Below are positions 25,076 to 34,707 of a stretch of 64,000 bases of DNA, piece by piece (the stretch's first letter is position 1; every line of letters begins with the position of its first letter). The translations under genes and the position numbers were made by a program. The stretch comes from Acetatifactor muris. GTDB taxonomy: Bacteria > Bacillota > Clostridia > Lachnospirales > Lachnospiraceae. The notes under the pieces are model-generated. The model worked only from the letters and a program-made list of their open reading frames with translations, had not been told where the DNA came from and searched no databases. Location of the stretch: contig JAMPHD010000007.1 in the NCBI GenBank assembly GCA_023663635.1, positions 50,296 to 114,295 on the forward strand, in the 5' to 3' direction.

Positions 25076-25908
25076 GGATTTACGGGTTTCAAAAGACAAC
25101 CTTATTGGATTATCCCGAACATGTCGCAGCCACCATTTTTACGGGTGGCTGCAATTTTCGTTGTCCCTTTTGTCAAAACGCGGGTTTGGTACTGCCACGA
25201 AAAAATGCAACATCCGGAGCGGAAGTGCCGGACGCGGGCTTGAGAGATGCGGAAGTGTTGGACGCGGGTTTTGAGGGCGACATCATACCCGAGGCGCAGG
25301 TGTGGGCTCATCTGCAAAAGCGCCGCAATGTTTTGGACGGTGTCTGCATCACGGGCGGTGAACCCACACTGCAGCCGGATCTGGAGGATTTTATCATCAG
25401 GGTGAGGGAGCTCGGCTATAAGGTAAAACTGGACACCAACGGCTATCGGCCGGAAGTGTTGCGGCATCTCTTGGAGCAGGGACTTTTGGACTATGTGGCC
25501 ATGGACGTGAAGGCGAGTGAGGACCATTATGCCCGGGCGGTGGGTTTGGAGCAATGCAACGATCCGGGGGACGCGGCCGGATCGGGAGCGCTTGAATCGG
25601 GAGTGGACGGATTGGGAGTGTTTCAATGGGAGAAGATCCGGGAGAGCATTGGGATCCTGCGGGAGTGCGGCATACCCTACGAGTTTCGCACCACGGCGGT
25701 GAAGGGACTGCACACGGTGGAGGAATTTGACCGGATCGGCCGTCTGTTGGCGGGCAGCAGGGCCTATTTTATCCAAAATTACAAGGACAGCGGGCAGATT
25801 TTAAAAGGGGATGGACTCTCAGGGTTCGGGACGGATGAACTCATGGAGATGAAACGTCTGGCCGGACAATACATAGACCGCGTGGAACTGCGGGGAGTTG
25901 ACTCTTGA
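25072..25908 (+). CDS. Anaerobic ribonucleoside-triphosphate reductase activating protein (NrdG-type radical SAM)
   Basis: A 278-residue radical SAM protein. The motif [14 protein letters not shown] (CxxxCxxC), the opening [20 protein letters not shown] and the glycine-rich CITGGEPTL are typical of the group annotated as NrdG2 or YjjW-type activases, which generate glycyl radicals on partner enzymes. No nrdD lies nearby. Two stretches look inserted relative to the compact family (usually ~230 residues): residues ~48-68, which contain an imperfect duplication of EVxDAG, and residues ~165-190, rich in Gly, Ser and Ala. The start at 25072 uses the ATGA overlap with glgP. Confidence 0.85.
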   Translation: MRIYGFQKTTLLDYPEHVAATIFTGGCNFRCPFCQNAGLVLPRKNATSGAEVPDAGLRDAEVLDAGFEGDIIPEAQVWAHLQKRRNVLDGVCITGGEPTLQPDLEDFIIRVRELGYKVKLDTNGYRPEVLRHLLEQGLLDYVAMDVKASEDHYARAVGLEQCNDPGDAAGSGALESGVDGLGVFQWEKIRESIGILRECGIPYEFRTTAVKGLHTVEEFDRIGRLLAGSRAYFIQNYKDSGQILKGDGLSGFGTDELMEMKRLAGQYIDRVELRGVDS

Positions 25909-25930
25909 GAGGATCACATAAGGGGAAGAG

Positions 25931-27328
25931 ATGAGTATCAGAAAGAAATTATTTGGAGACAGAGCGTTTTATAAAATGGTGTTGGCCGTGGCGATCCCCA
26001 TCATGATCCAAAACGGCATCACCAATTTTGTGGGTCTTTTGGACAATATCATGGTGGGGCGTGTGGGGACGGAGCAGATGTCCGGCATCGCCATTGTGAA
26101 TCAACTGCTGTTGGTGTTTAATCTGGCCGTCTTCGGAGCCATCTCCGGGGCGGGGATCTTTGGCGCGCAATTTTACGGCTGTGGCGATCACAAGGGTGTG
26201 AGACATACTTTTCGCTTTAAAGCCTATATTTGCCTGATCATTGTGGCGGTGGGGATCGCAGCCTTTTCTCTCTTTGGGAGCAGTCTGATCCGGATGTATC
26301 TGCACGGGGAGGAGAGCGGTCAGGCCTTGGAGGCGGCGCTGCGCTATGGCGAGCAATATCTGTGGGTGATGCTGTTCGGGCTGCTGCCCTTTGCGGTGGA
26401 GCAGATTTACACAAGTACGTTGAGAGAGTGCGGTGAGACCAAAGTACCCATGGTGGCGGGCATCGTGGCGGTATTGGTGAATCTGACGTTCAACTGGCTG
26501 TTGATCTTCGGCAATCTGGGATTCCCGAAACTGGGAGTGGTGGGTGCCGCCATCGCCACGGTAATATCCCGTTATGTACAGGCGGCGGTGGTGATCGTCT
26601 GGACCCACACCCACACGGCAAAGATGCCGTTTATCGTGGGCGCGTACAGGGGATTTCGCGTGCCTGCGAACCTGAGCGGCAAGATTCTGGTCAAGGGCAC
26701 GCCGCTTATGATAAACGAAGTGCTCTGGGCGGCGGGTATCGCCATCCTGATGCAGTGCTATTCCGTCAGAGGATTGGACACCGTGGCGGCCATGAATATT
26801 TCCAATACCATCTCCAATCTCTTTAATGTGGTGTTCATGGCCATGGGAAGCGCCATATCCATCATTGTGGGACAGCTTTTGGGCGCGGGCAAAATGCAGG
26901 AGGCCAAGGACACGGACGTAAAACTGATCGCTTTCTCCGTCATGTCCTGTCTGGTGTCGGGGGCACTGCTGGCCGTGTTGGCGCCGCTTTTTCCCATGCT
27001 CTACAATACCTCCGACAATGTCAAACAGTTGGCCGCGTGGTTTTTGCGCGTGTCCGCCATCTACATGCCGGTGGCGGCCTTCATGCACGCGGCCTATTTT
27101 ACCCTGCGTTCCGGTGGAAAGACCATCGTCACCTTCCTGTTTGACAGTGTGTTCCTCTGGTGCGCCAGTATCCCGGCGGCTTATGTGCTGAGCCGTTATA
27201 CCGACCTTCCGGTGCTCTTTCTGTATCTGTGTGTGCAGATGTTGGACGTGATCAAATGCGTCATCGGATTTATTTTGGTCAAAAAGGGCGTGTGGCTGAA
27301 CAACATTGTGGCGCGGGATCAGGAATAA
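25931..27328 (+). CDS. MATE-family multidrug/Na+ antiporter
   Basis: A 465-residue transporter with 12 predicted membrane segments and the MatE architecture in two halves. The N-terminal segment MVLAVAIPIMIQNGITNFVG with LLDNIMVGRVG matches the MATE consensus, and NLTFNWLLIFG and AIATVISRYVQA recur in the family. It exports cationic drugs or metabolites in exchange for Na+ or H+; the substrate is unknown. RBS AGGGGAAGAG precedes ATG 25931. Its last 10 bases overlap the convergent dehydrogenase gene, leaving no room for a separate terminator. Confidence 0.93.
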   Translation: MSIRKKLFGDRAFYKMVLAVAIPIMIQNGITNFVGLLDNIMVGRVGTEQMSGIAIVNQLLLVFNLAVFGAISGAGIFGAQFYGCGDHKGVRHTFRFKAYICLIIVAVGIAAFSLFGSSLIRMYLHGEESGQALEAALRYGEQYLWVMLFGLLPFAVEQIYTSTLRECGETKVPMVAGIVAVLVNLTFNWLLIFGNLGFPKLGVVGAAIATVISRYVQAAVVIVWTHTHTAKMPFIVGAYRGFRVPANLSGKILVKGTPLMINEVLWAAGIAILMQCYSVRGLDTVAAMNISNTISNLFNVVFMAMGSAISIIVGQLLGAGKMQEAKDTDVKLIAFSVMSCLVSGALLAVLAPLFPMLYNTSDNVKQLAAWFLRVSAIYMPVAAFMHAAYFTLRSGGKTIVTFLFDSVFLWCASIPAAYVLSRYTDLPVLFLYLCVQMLDVIKCVIGFILVKKGVWLNNIVARDQE

Positions 27329-28335
27329 ATGACATCGTTGGGGCTGTTGCGGCCCGCCATAAAGTCCAGCGCGTTCTGCAGGGTGGTCTCGGCGATGGCG
27401 GTCAACGCTTCCCGGGTGAAGAAACCCTGATGGGAAGTGATCATCACATGGGGAAAGGAGAGGAGTCGGGCGGTGGTGGAGTGCTCCAAAATCTCGTCGG
27501 AGCGGTCCTCAAAGACATTGTCAGTCTCCTCCTCGTATACGTCCAGACCCACCCCCGCGAATTTGCGCATACGGATGCCCTCGATCAGATCCCCGGTGTT
27601 CACCAGCGCGCCCCGGGAAGTGTTCACCAGAACGACCCCATCCTTCATCCGGCGGATGGTGTCCAGACGGATCAGATGGTATGTCTCCTCTGTCAGCGGG
27701 CAGTGAAGGGAGAGCAGATCACTCTCGGACAGGACGGTGTCTAAGGATTCGTACCGGACGATCTCCCGCAGAGATTTGTTCTCACAGACGTCATAGGCGA
27801 TGACCCGCATCCCGAAACCGTGACAGATGCGGCACATGGCGGCGCCGATCTTGCCGGTGCCGATGATGCCGGCCGTCTTTTGATAAAAATTGAAACCCAT
27901 GAGGCCGTTTAAGCTGAAATCGTTCTCCCGCACTTTATTGTATGCTTTGTGCAGTCTGCGGTTGGCGGCGAGAGCCAGCGCCATGGCGTGTTCCGCCACC
28001 GCCTCGGGGGAGTATCCGGGCACTCTCATGACCCGTATCCCCAACTCTTCCGCCATATCCAGGTCCACATTGTTGAAACCCGCGCAGCGCATGAGTATCA
28101 GTTTGATGTTCGCGTCATGCAGGATCTGTACGGTCTGTGTGCCCACATCGGAGCTCACGAAGGCGCATACGGCGTCAAACCCTTCCGCAAGGGCGGCGGT
28201 GCGGGGATCTAAGTCTGATTTGATGTATTCGATCCGTATTTTATCCAAAGCGTTTTTCAAAGGCATGTAATTTTCCAGAGCGGTCTCGAAAGAGTCCTGA
28301 TCGTAGCTTTTGGTGTCATAAAATAAAATGTGCAT
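27319..28335 (-). CDS. D-2-hydroxyacid dehydrogenase (D-lactate dehydrogenase type)
   Basis: Reduces pyruvate or a related 2-oxo acid to the D-2-hydroxy acid with NADH; 338 residues. The Rossmann motif is GIIGTGKIG, followed ~20 residues later by an acidic YD. MRCAGFNNVDL, VPGYSPEAVAEHAMAL and NTSRGALVNT (catalytic Arg region) are diagnostic of the LdhA branch. The catalytic histidine lies in SHQGFFT near the C terminus. Substrate choice among pyruvate, 2-oxo-isocaproate and similar acids cannot be read with certainty, but fermentative D-lactate formation is the likeliest role. Confidence 0.9.
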   Translation of the reverse strand: MHILFYDTKSYDQDSFETALENYMPLKNALDKIRIEYIKSDLDPRTAALAEGFDAVCAFVSSDVGTQTVQILHDANIKLILMRCAGFNNVDLDMAEELGIRVMRVPGYSPEAVAEHAMALALAANRRLHKAYNKVRENDFSLNGLMGFNFYQKTAGIIGTGKIGAAMCRICHGFGMRVIAYDVCENKSLREIVRYESLDTVLSESDLLSLHCPLTEETYHLIRLDTIRRMKDGVVLVNTSRGALVNTGDLIEGIRMRKFAGVGLDVYEEETDNVFEDRSDEILEHSTTARLLSFPHVMITSHQGFFTREALTAIAETTLQNALDFMAGRNSPNDVIYS

Positions 28336-28406
28336 GGCGTTCCTCCTTGTGTCGGGCAGTTGACTTTAGTTTGGGATGATGGGAGGGAAAATATGCATTT
28401 TTAGGA

Positions 28407-28435
28407 TTGCTAAAACAAAGGTAATATGTTATTAT
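28407..28435 (+). promoter_or_regulatory. Promoter before the interrupted secreted-protein gene
   Basis: TTGCTA (28407-28412) and TATTAT (28430-28435), 17-base spacer, about 35 bases before the start codons at 28468/28471. Confidence 0.6.
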
Positions 28436-28467
28436 CAGAATAGCAACCGAATGGAAAAGGAGGAAAA

Positions 28468-29157
28468 ATGATGAAAAAGAAATCTATACAAAAATTGACA
28501 GCCCTTATAATGGCTTTAGCGGTATGTTTTCAGTGCAGCGGGATATCAGTTTTGGCAAGTGAAGATTAGGACAGTTATCAATATGTGGCAGCAGACGGAA
28601 CCGTTTATGAGTATTATTTGGATGAAAATCTGAATCCGTACACGTTTGTTGATGGTGAGATGATATATATGGCCTTGCCGTTGGCGCATTTGGAGGTGAC
28701 TGATGAGGAAAAGCTGGAGGAGTTAAATGCTGCGCTCCCTACATCGGGTGTAGCGCGTGGAGTACCTACGGATTATCAGGATATCTCTGCATACGGGGAG
28801 ACCCGTCTGGTATCTGTTGCCTATACGGCGTCTGTTGATTTCACGAAACACAATCCTTTTGAGACGCCTGTCCTAAAGATAAACAGACAACATAATATAA
28901 TACGTGTCAGAACATCAGATCTTGAAAAAGAGAGTTTGGTTGCCGGAAATGCAATTAACCTTAGGGTTTATTTTTATGATGAATTAGAGGATAAATGGTA
29001 TGCAAATTATCATGTTGGCTTAAATTGTACTACTTTGGCGGGGCAGGGAGTACAATATCTTAAGTCCTTAACAGAAATTAATTATGTTAGATTCGAGATT
29101 ACAAAGTATGATCTGATCAAGTCATTTAAATTAAAAATATGGACGGTAAAGGGCTGA
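28468..29157 (+). pseudogene. Secreted protein gene interrupted by one amber codon
   Basis: ATG 28468 (or 28471) follows AGGAGG and encodes a clean signal peptide (KKKSIQKLTALIMALAVCFQ, then ISVLASED). The frame is stopped by TAG at 28567-28569 and then continues open without further stops for about 196 codons to 29157. The downstream part (YVAADGTVYEYYLDENLNPY, later GLNCTTLAGQGVQYL) has no other good start; GTG 28585 lacks a ribosome site. Promoter, ribosome site and both halves are intact, so this is a very recent nonsense mutation, a sequencing error or suppression. The protein family is unknown to me. Confidence 0.75.
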
Positions 29158-29630
29158 TGGAAAAATCTGTTAAAGTTTCAAAGAAGAAAATCGCGTTTGC
29201 CATAGTTGGCATCGTGTTGGCTCTCCTGTGCGCAGTGGCAGGTTCCGAGATATATGGCTATCATCATCCCAAGATCATTGTGCGTTATATGGGGCATAGG
29301 GCACTGTTTAATGTGGAGAGTTTTGGCATGGGTGTCATCGGAGGAGGTTCCCGGTGGTATGTGAATGAGCAGGGTGATCATTATTCGCAATACTATGCCA
29401 GACTTATCAAGGAGTGGGAAGACATGGTGTATCCCTTTCAGGATGCGCTCTTTGAGGAGTATGACGGTCGTCCGGCGCAAGTGACGGCTCTCATTGAGAA
29501 CACGGATGGCCATACGGTGGTGACCTATCAGGGATATGTGACCGCTGAAACGGGAGAAATCGTGGAGATCAATGAGAGGTTCGAGTTGTCGGGAATCTTG
29601 ACGGACAGGCTGGAGCAGAGAACCTGGTGA
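29157..29630 (+). CDS. Small membrane-anchored protein, tandem paralogue 1
   Basis: A 157-residue protein with a basic N terminus and one transmembrane segment (about residues 10-32, KIAFAIVGIVLALLCAVAGS), leaving the rest outside the membrane. The extracellular part shares HPKIIVRY, GGSRWYVN and a closing VVTYQGYVTAETGEIVEI with the following gene. The function is unknown. The start codon overlaps the stop of the preceding interrupted gene (TGATG), pointing to coupled translation in one transcript. Confidence 0.75.
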   Translation: MEKSVKVSKKKIAFAIVGIVLALLCAVAGSEIYGYHHPKIIVRYMGHRALFNVESFGMGVIGGGSRWYVNEQGDHYSQYYARLIKEWEDMVYPFQDALFEEYDGRPAQVTALIENTDGHTVVTYQGYVTAETGEIVEINERFELSGILTDRLEQRTW

Positions 29631-29672
29631 CGAAGACACAGGTTAGTCATAACAGGCAGGAGGAAATGTTGC

Positions 29673-30170
29673 ATGAAAGAATCAGGCAAAAATCAAAGCC
29701 CCACCAAAAGGAATAAACTCAAAATCGCCGCGGCTGCAGTGATTATTGTCCTGCTCATTGCGTTGGGGTGCAAGACGGCTCGGGAGATCTACAATTACAA
29801 TCATCTTGATATCGTGGTCCACTATACGCACAGTGGAGGCGGCCCCGATTTCAACGTGGATGCGTTGACGTATTATTATACGGGCGGCTCCAACTGGTTT
29901 CTTAATCGGTTTGGAGAGCCCTATTCCGAGCGCACGGATCAACTGATGAGCGAGTGGGACAATACGGTAGGCCTGTTCCAGGCAGGACTTGGGGATTGGT
30001 ATGCGGGACGACCTGCTGATGTGAGAGCGACCGTTCAAAATGTGGACGGCCACACGGTATTTACCTATCAGGGATATGTGACTGCCGAGACCGGGGAAAT
30101 CGTAGAGATCGATGAAGAAATTGTGATGTCAGGCATTCTGACGGAGAATCTGCCTCAGCCGTTGCGGTAG
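29673..30170 (+). CDS. Small membrane-anchored protein, tandem paralogue 2
   Basis: A 165-residue paralogue of the product of 29157-29630. It has one N-terminal transmembrane segment (about residues 15-35, LKIAAAAVIIVLLIALGCKT) and an external domain with YNHLDIVVHYTH, GGSNWFLNRFGEPYSERTDQ and GHTVFTYQGYVTAETGEIVE. A cysteine near the end of the hydrophobic segment (ALGCKT) does not fit a good lipobox. AGGAGG precedes the ATG. Tandem duplication with divergence in the middle is clear; the function is unknown. Confidence 0.78.
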   Translation: MKESGKNQSPTKRNKLKIAAAAVIIVLLIALGCKTAREIYNYNHLDIVVHYTHSGGGPDFNVDALTYYYTGGSNWFLNRFGEPYSERTDQLMSEWDNTVGLFQAGLGDWYAGRPADVRATVQNVDGHTVFTYQGYVTAETGEIVEIDEEIVMSGILTENLPQPLR

Positions 30171-30238
30171 ATGCGGTAGGTACGGTTGCAACAAAACGGA
30201 ACGGTTTGTGTGGCGGGTGAAATAATGAAAATGCGGAT

Positions 30239-30283
30239 AGGACATTTGGAAGAATGGTGACAGGATTTCTGAATGTCCTTTTT
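30239..30283 (+). terminator. Probable terminator after the tandem membrane genes
   Basis: AGGACATT (30239-30246) pairs with AATGTCCT (30272-30279) across a ~25-base loop and is followed by a T run (30279-30283). The loop is long, so strength is uncertain. Confidence 0.5.
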
Positions 30284-30688
30284 GCTGTTTCTGTTGTATT
30301 GTGGAAAAAGGATCTAAAATTGACTTGGAAATTCAAAAGACGGGAGTGAAGAATAATGTGATCATTTGCAAAGAAAACCAGGCGGAATGAGGAGGATTGA
30401 AGATGGAAACATGTTAAGTGCGCTTTCTCCTGAAACATTCATTAAAAAATCAGGATACGAATCTCCTTCTTGGTAGCATAGCGGAGACGAGATTCTATAC
30501 CATGAGCATATTTTCGATAAAATAACAATTCTTAGATTGCAGAGTGAAGAAATATCTGATAAACTAAAAATCAAGAGAACTTCTATATTTTCTACATTTT
30601 CACGTACATTTTAAATCAGAAAAACTCTATCTGAAAATTCATGGAATTTCCTCTTAAAAATTAAAAACCAAAATCACATTAAGAGTAA
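30284..30688 (+). other. Gene-poor AT-rich stretch
   Basis: No convincing gene. One frame from ATG 30411 would run 66 codons to TAA 30612-30614 but has an internal TAG at 30474-30476; its partial sequence after the stop (HSGDEILYHEHIFDKITILR) could be a decayed gene remnant or chance. Confidence 0.4.
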
Positions 30689-30717
30689 ATGACACCGCAT
30701 CTTTTTTGTGGTAAAAT
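30689..30717 (+). promoter_or_regulatory. Promoter of the Rpn-like gene
   Basis: ATGACA (30689-30694) and TAAAAT (30712-30717) with a 17-base spacer, 18 bases before ATG 30735. Confidence 0.6.
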
Positions 30718-30734
30718 ACAAGGAGAAAAGAGAG

Positions 30735-31592
30735 ATGGAAGGAATTGTTTACCAAAATAAAGATATTTTATTTAAGATTTTAGGTCAGACTTATAAAGAG
30801 AAAAGTTTTGCCGCCTATGGAATTGATGTTCCGCGCATTCGCGAGTTACTGCCGACAGATCTTCCCAAAATATCGGCAAACGAAAAGAGCATTGACAATC
30901 TGTTTCTTTTAGAGGATGGAACCTATGCGATCGTGGATTATGAGTCGGTCTATAAAAGGATAAGTAAAATCAAATATTTGAATTACATAGCGCGGGTCAT
31001 GGAAAAATATTATAAGGAAGACGAGAAGTTTAATCTGCGCCTGATTGTGATTTACACCGGCGATGTGGATTATGCGGAACCAGATTTGAAAACAGCCTGT
31101 TTTACCCTGCATACCGAGCAGGCGTTTCTGGCGCATATAGACGGCGAGGCCGCTCTGCGTGGGATTCAGGAGAAACTGCAATCGGGTATATCCCTTGACA
31201 ATGATGATCTGATGAAACTGGTGATCCTGCCCTTGACAGTTCCGGGATCTGAGGGAAAGCAAAAGATGCTGGAAACGGTGGTGAAATTGGCGGAACAACT
31301 GCGGGACGAAGAACAACGGATATTTATTCTCTCCGGCGTTATTGTGGCAAGTGACAAGTTTATACAAAAGGAATACATGAAACAGATAAGGAGGAAAATC
31401 AATATGACACAAATCGGTCAGATGTATGAGGAAGAAAAGATTGAATATGGGAATCAAAGGGCATTAAAGGAAAAAACAGAGATTGCCAAAATTTTATTAC
31501 AAGAAGGTGCGGATACAATAATGATCATGAAAGCTACGGGGTTTACCGAGGAGGAATTGTTACGCCTTCAAAATGCAAATGCGACAGTATAA
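30735..31592 (+). CDS. Rpn-like putative PD-(D/E)XK nuclease family protein
   Basis: A 285-residue soluble protein. The N-terminal part contains SIDNLFLLEDGTYAIVDYES followed by KYLNYIARVMEKYY, resembling the D...(D/E)xE core and helix of the Rpn (recombination-promoting nuclease / transposase_31) group. The C terminus (KEKTEIAKILLQEGADTIMI, then TGFTEEELLRLQ) is the typical Rpn tail of a helix plus a small DNA-binding-like motif. Rpn proteins are RecA-independent recombination nucleases, and some act in phage defence. Because core residues are only partly recognisable, I keep the call moderate. Confidence 0.65.
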   Translation: MEGIVYQNKDILFKILGQTYKEKSFAAYGIDVPRIRELLPTDLPKISANEKSIDNLFLLEDGTYAIVDYESVYKRISKIKYLNYIARVMEKYYKEDEKFNLRLIVIYTGDVDYAEPDLKTACFTLHTEQAFLAHIDGEAALRGIQEKLQSGISLDNDDLMKLVILPLTVPGSEGKQKMLETVVKLAEQLRDEEQRIFILSGVIVASDKFIQKEYMKQIRRKINMTQIGQMYEEEKIEYGNQRALKEKTEIAKILLQEGADTIMIMKATGFTEEELLRLQNANATV

Positions 31593-31724
31593 TTGATTTT
31601 CATACAGGGAGATTGAATGTCATACAATTTGATAGTAACCGGAAAATGTCGTGGAGAGGTATGGAATTTTTGCGATGTTGGTGTACAACCTTGCTGTGAA
31701 AGGCAGGACTTTTAGGGTGGTTTT

Positions 31725-32054
31725 ATGGAAATCGCATATAGAATATATCCATTACCTGATGGTACAATTTATTCTGATGAAACCGTAAAAACAATTAGTG
31801 ATGTGATTGAGATTTTTGATTATTGCCAGATAGCAGAGGCGATAATTTCAAAAAATGGTTGGGAGTACCTTGTTGAAAAATTTGGTCTGACCGAATTGTA
31901 CAGAGCAGATAAAATAAGCGGTTGGTTTGATTGCGAAAGTATAGAAGAATTTGCGGATGTTCTTGAGTATGAAAAAAACACTGCATATAACAATGAAAGC
32001 GAGCATGAAACGATTACCGTTTTTTTAGAATCAAGACATTTTCCTGCACCATAA
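31725..32054 (+). CDS. Small hypothetical protein
   Basis: A 109-residue acidic, soluble protein that I do not recognise (YRIYPLPDGTIYSDETVKTI at the N terminus, GLTELYRADKISGWFDCESI in the middle). Its size and composition resemble orphan immunity proteins, but no family motif is visible. The bases ahead of ATG 31725 (AGGGTGG) form a weak ribosome site. It is followed by a bidirectional terminator. Confidence 0.55.
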   Translation: MEIAYRIYPLPDGTIYSDETVKTISDVIEIFDYCQIAEAIISKNGWEYLVEKFGLTELYRADKISGWFDCESIEEFADVLEYEKNTAYNNESEHETITVFLESRHFPAP

Positions 32055-32114
32055 CAAAATGATTCCGTTTGTGGAATGATCCGTGGGAACACTTTTCCAA
32101 AAAGGGAGACAAAA

Positions 32115-32155
32115 TAAAAGGGGCTGTCGCATGCTTAATGTGACAGCCCCTTTTA
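32115..32155. terminator. Bidirectional intrinsic terminator
   Basis: TAAAAGGGGCTGTC (32115-32128) pairs perfectly with GACAGCCCCTTTTA (32142-32155). A/T-rich flanks on both sides allow it to end both the upstream plus-strand gene and the minus-strand cellobiose phosphorylase gene. Confidence 0.9.
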
Positions 32156-32204
32156 TTTAACAACGGGCAGTTCGCAGAGCGCGCTGCCCGTTGTTTGTCC
32201 GATT

Positions 32205-34640
32205 TTATCCCATCGTCACCACAACTTCATAATTCTCCTTGCCTTTCTCATAAGGGATCACGCATCCGTCCACAGCCGCGCCGTCCACGGTCATGGACAC
32301 AACGCCTTTCTCCACATTGCCGGGATTCTTCACGGTGATGTGGTAGGTGCCCTCGCGGAATTTGCGGGTCAGGGTAAAGTCGCCGAATCCCTTGGGCACA
32401 CAGGGATCAACGGACAATCCCTTGTGGGTGGGATACACGCCCAGAATATATTGAGAGATATTCACGAAAGTCCACGCGGCTGTTCCGGTGAGCCAACTGT
32501 TCTTGGCCTCGCCGTGGAACTTGGCGTCACGGCCCGCGATCATCTGCGCGTACACATAGGGCTCCGTCCGATGGATCTCACTGATCTCCTCCGTGTAGGC
32601 GGGACAAGTCTTTTGATAGATCTCGAATGCTCTGTCGCCTCTCCCCAACACGGTCTCCGCGATGGATACCCAGGGATTGTTGTGGCAGAAGATGCCTGCG
32701 TTTTCCTTGTACCCGGGCGGATAGGAGGAGACTTCTCCAAGTTCCAGATGATATTCCGTGTAGGCGGGCTGCAGGATCATCACGCCGTATTTGGTGTCCA
32801 GACGCTCCTTTACAGAGTTTAGGGCTTTCTCGGCCAGGCCCTCCTTCACGCCCACACCTGCCAACACGCAGAATCCCTGGGGCTCGATATAGATTTGTCC
32901 CTCTTTGCACTCCTTGGATCCCACCTTGTGGCTGTATGCGTCATATGCCCGCACGAACCATTCGCCGTCCCAACCGTCTTTCAAAATGGCGTCGTACATG
33001 GTCTGTACTTCACCGCGGGCACGGGCGGCCTCCGCCTCATCCCCCATGAGTTCACAGAGCTGAGCGTATTCCTCTCCGTATTTGACGAACATACCGGCGA
33101 TAAATACGGATTCCGCCACCGGGCCCTCACTGGGACCGAAAGTTTGGAAGGACTCCCCGGGATGCTCGGAGAAACAGTTCAGGTTCAGACAGTCATTCCA
33201 GTCCGCGCGGCCGATCAGCGGCAGCCCGTGAGGCCCCTTGTGACTGACGGTATAATCGAAGGAGCGTTTCAGGTGGTTCATGAGGGGAGTCGCGACGCTC
33301 ATGTCATTGTCAAAGGGTACGGATTCCGTGAGGATGGATACATCTCCGGTCTCACGCACATAGGCGGAGGTTCCCGCGATGAGCCACAGGGGATCATCGT
33401 TGAAACCGCTGCCGATATCGGCATTGCCCTTCTTGGTCAGAGGCTGATACTGATGATAGGCGCTGCCGTCCTGAAACTGTGTGGAGGCAATGTCTATGAT
33501 GCGCTCTCTGGCCCTGTCGGGGATCAGATGGACGAAACCGAGCAGATCCTGACAGGAATCGCGGAATCCCATGCCCCGGCCGATGCCGGACTCGTAATAG
33601 GAGGCGGAGCGGGACATATTGAAAGTCACCATGCACTGATACTGATTCCAGATGTTTACCATGCGGTTGACCTTATCGTTGTCGGAGTGTACCGTGTACT
33701 TGGACAGCAGTTCCTTCCAATAGTTCTGCAGCTGCGCGAAAGCCGCGTCCACCTTTTCGGTAGTATCGTATTTGGCAAGCATGGCCAGAGCGGGTTTCTT
33801 GTTGACGATGCCGGGGGATTCCCACTTTTTCTCCTGCGCGTTCTCGACATAGCCCAACACAAAGACAAAAGTCCTGCTCTCCCCGGGGGCCAGTGTCACA
33901 TCCAACTGATGGGAGGCGACAGGGGACCAACCGCTGGCCATGGAGTTAGTGCAGGCGCCGTTCTCCACCGCCTCGGGATTGTGAGCTCCCCTGTAGGCGC
34001 CCAGAAAGGCGTCTCTGCTCGTGTCATAGCCCGCGATCGGCGCGTTGACGGAGTAGATCGCGTAGTGATTGCGGCGTTCTCTATATTCTGTCTTGTGATA
34101 AATTGTGGAACCTTCCACCTCCACCTCGCCGGTGCTGAAATTGCGCTGGAAATTTTTCATATCATCATCCGCGTTCCAGAGACACCACTCCACATAGGAG
34201 AACACGGAGAAAGCCTTGGTATTGTCGGAGCGGTTGGTCAGGGTCAGTTTGCTGATCTCACAATTGTCCGCCGCGGGCACGAAGATCAGCAGATCAGCCT
34301 CCAGATCGTTCTTGGAGGAGATAAAGCGACTGTATCCGATGCCGTGGCGGCATTCGTAGGAATCGAGATCCGTTTTCACGGGCTGCCATCCGGGATTCCA
34401 GACGGTCTTGTCTTCCCTGATATAGAAATATTTGCCGTTCATATCCCCGGGCACGTCATTATAGCGATAGCGCGTCAGGCGCAGAAGTTTGGCATCCTTA
34501 TAGAAGGTATAGCCTCCGCAGGTATTGGACAGCAGGGAAAAGAATTCGTTGGAGCCGAGATAATTGATCCAGGGAAGAGGGGTCTTGGGAGTGGTGATGA
34601 CATACTCCCGGTTGGCGTCATCGAAATAACCGAATTTCAT
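32205..34640 (-). CDS. Cellobiose phosphorylase (GH94)
   Basis: Splits cellobiose with phosphate into glucose-1-phosphate and glucose in the cytosol. The 811-residue length equals that of characterised cellobiose phosphorylases. The N-terminal [20 protein letters not shown], the sandwich-domain segments and the catalytic-acid region [14 protein letters not shown] are diagnostic of GH94. [20 protein letters not shown] and [11 protein letters not shown] are also family motifs. There is no signal peptide. It is divergent from a LacI regulator and accompanies an ABC importer, so cellobiose or a related beta-glucoside is the likely transported sugar. Cellodextrin or other beta-glucoside phosphorylases are close alternatives. 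Confidence 0.92.
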   Translation of the reverse strand: MKFGYFDDANREYVITTPKTPLPWINYLGSNEFFSLLSNTCGGYTFYKDAKLLRLTRYRYNDVPGDMNGKYFYIREDKTVWNPGWQPVKTDLDSYECRHGIGYSRFISSKNDLEADLLIFVPAADNCEISKLTLTNRSDNTKAFSVFSYVEWCLWNADDDMKNFQRNFSTGEVEVEGSTIYHKTEYRERRNHYAIYSVNAPIAGYDTSRDAFLGAYRGAHNPEAVENGACTNSMASGWSPVASHQLDVTLAPGESRTFVFVLGYVENAQEKKWESPGIVNKKPALAMLAKYDTTEKVDAAFAQLQNYWKELLSKYTVHSDNDKVNRMVNIWNQYQCMVTFNMSRSASYYESGIGRGMGFRDSCQDLLGFVHLIPDRARERIIDIASTQFQDGSAYHQYQPLTKKGNADIGSGFNDDPLWLIAGTSAYVRETGDVSILTESVPFDNDMSVATPLMNHLKRSFDYTVSHKGPHGLPLIGRADWNDCLNLNCFSEHPGESFQTFGPSEGPVAESVFIAGMFVKYGEEYAQLCELMGDEAEAARARGEVQTMYDAILKDGWDGEWFVRAYDAYSHKVGSKECKEGQIYIEPQGFCVLAGVGVKEGLAEKALNSVKERLDTKYGVMILQPAYTEYHLELGEVSSYPPGYKENAGIFCHNNPWVSIAETVLGRGDRAFEIYQKTCPAYTEEISEIHRTEPYVYAQMIAGRDAKFHGEAKNSWLTGTAAWTFVNISQYILGVYPTHKGLSVDPCVPKGFGDFTLTRKFREGTYHITVKNPGNVEKGVVSMTVDGAAVDGCVIPYEKGKENYEVVVTMG

Positions 34641-34674
34641 AGCGTGATCCTCCGTTTTGGTTGATTTGATATAA

Positions 34675-34686
34675 TTAAACGATTAA
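34675..34686 (+). promoter_or_regulatory. LacI-type operator of cellobiose phosphorylase
   Basis: TTAAACGATTAA has palindromic TTAA arms around a central CG, the usual LacI-family layout. It lies about 15-26 bases downstream of the predicted transcription start of the phosphorylase gene. The half-site CGATTAAGT is shared with the operator at 34935-34956. Confidence 0.65.
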
Positions 34687-34707
34687 GTTACCGAGACTTT
34701 GAGTAAA

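Noticed and set aside
32895..34664. 589-codon plus-strand frame opposite cellobiose phosphorylase
   Set aside because: The GH94 protein on the minus strand has full family motifs and length; the opposite frame is compositional shadow with no start signals.
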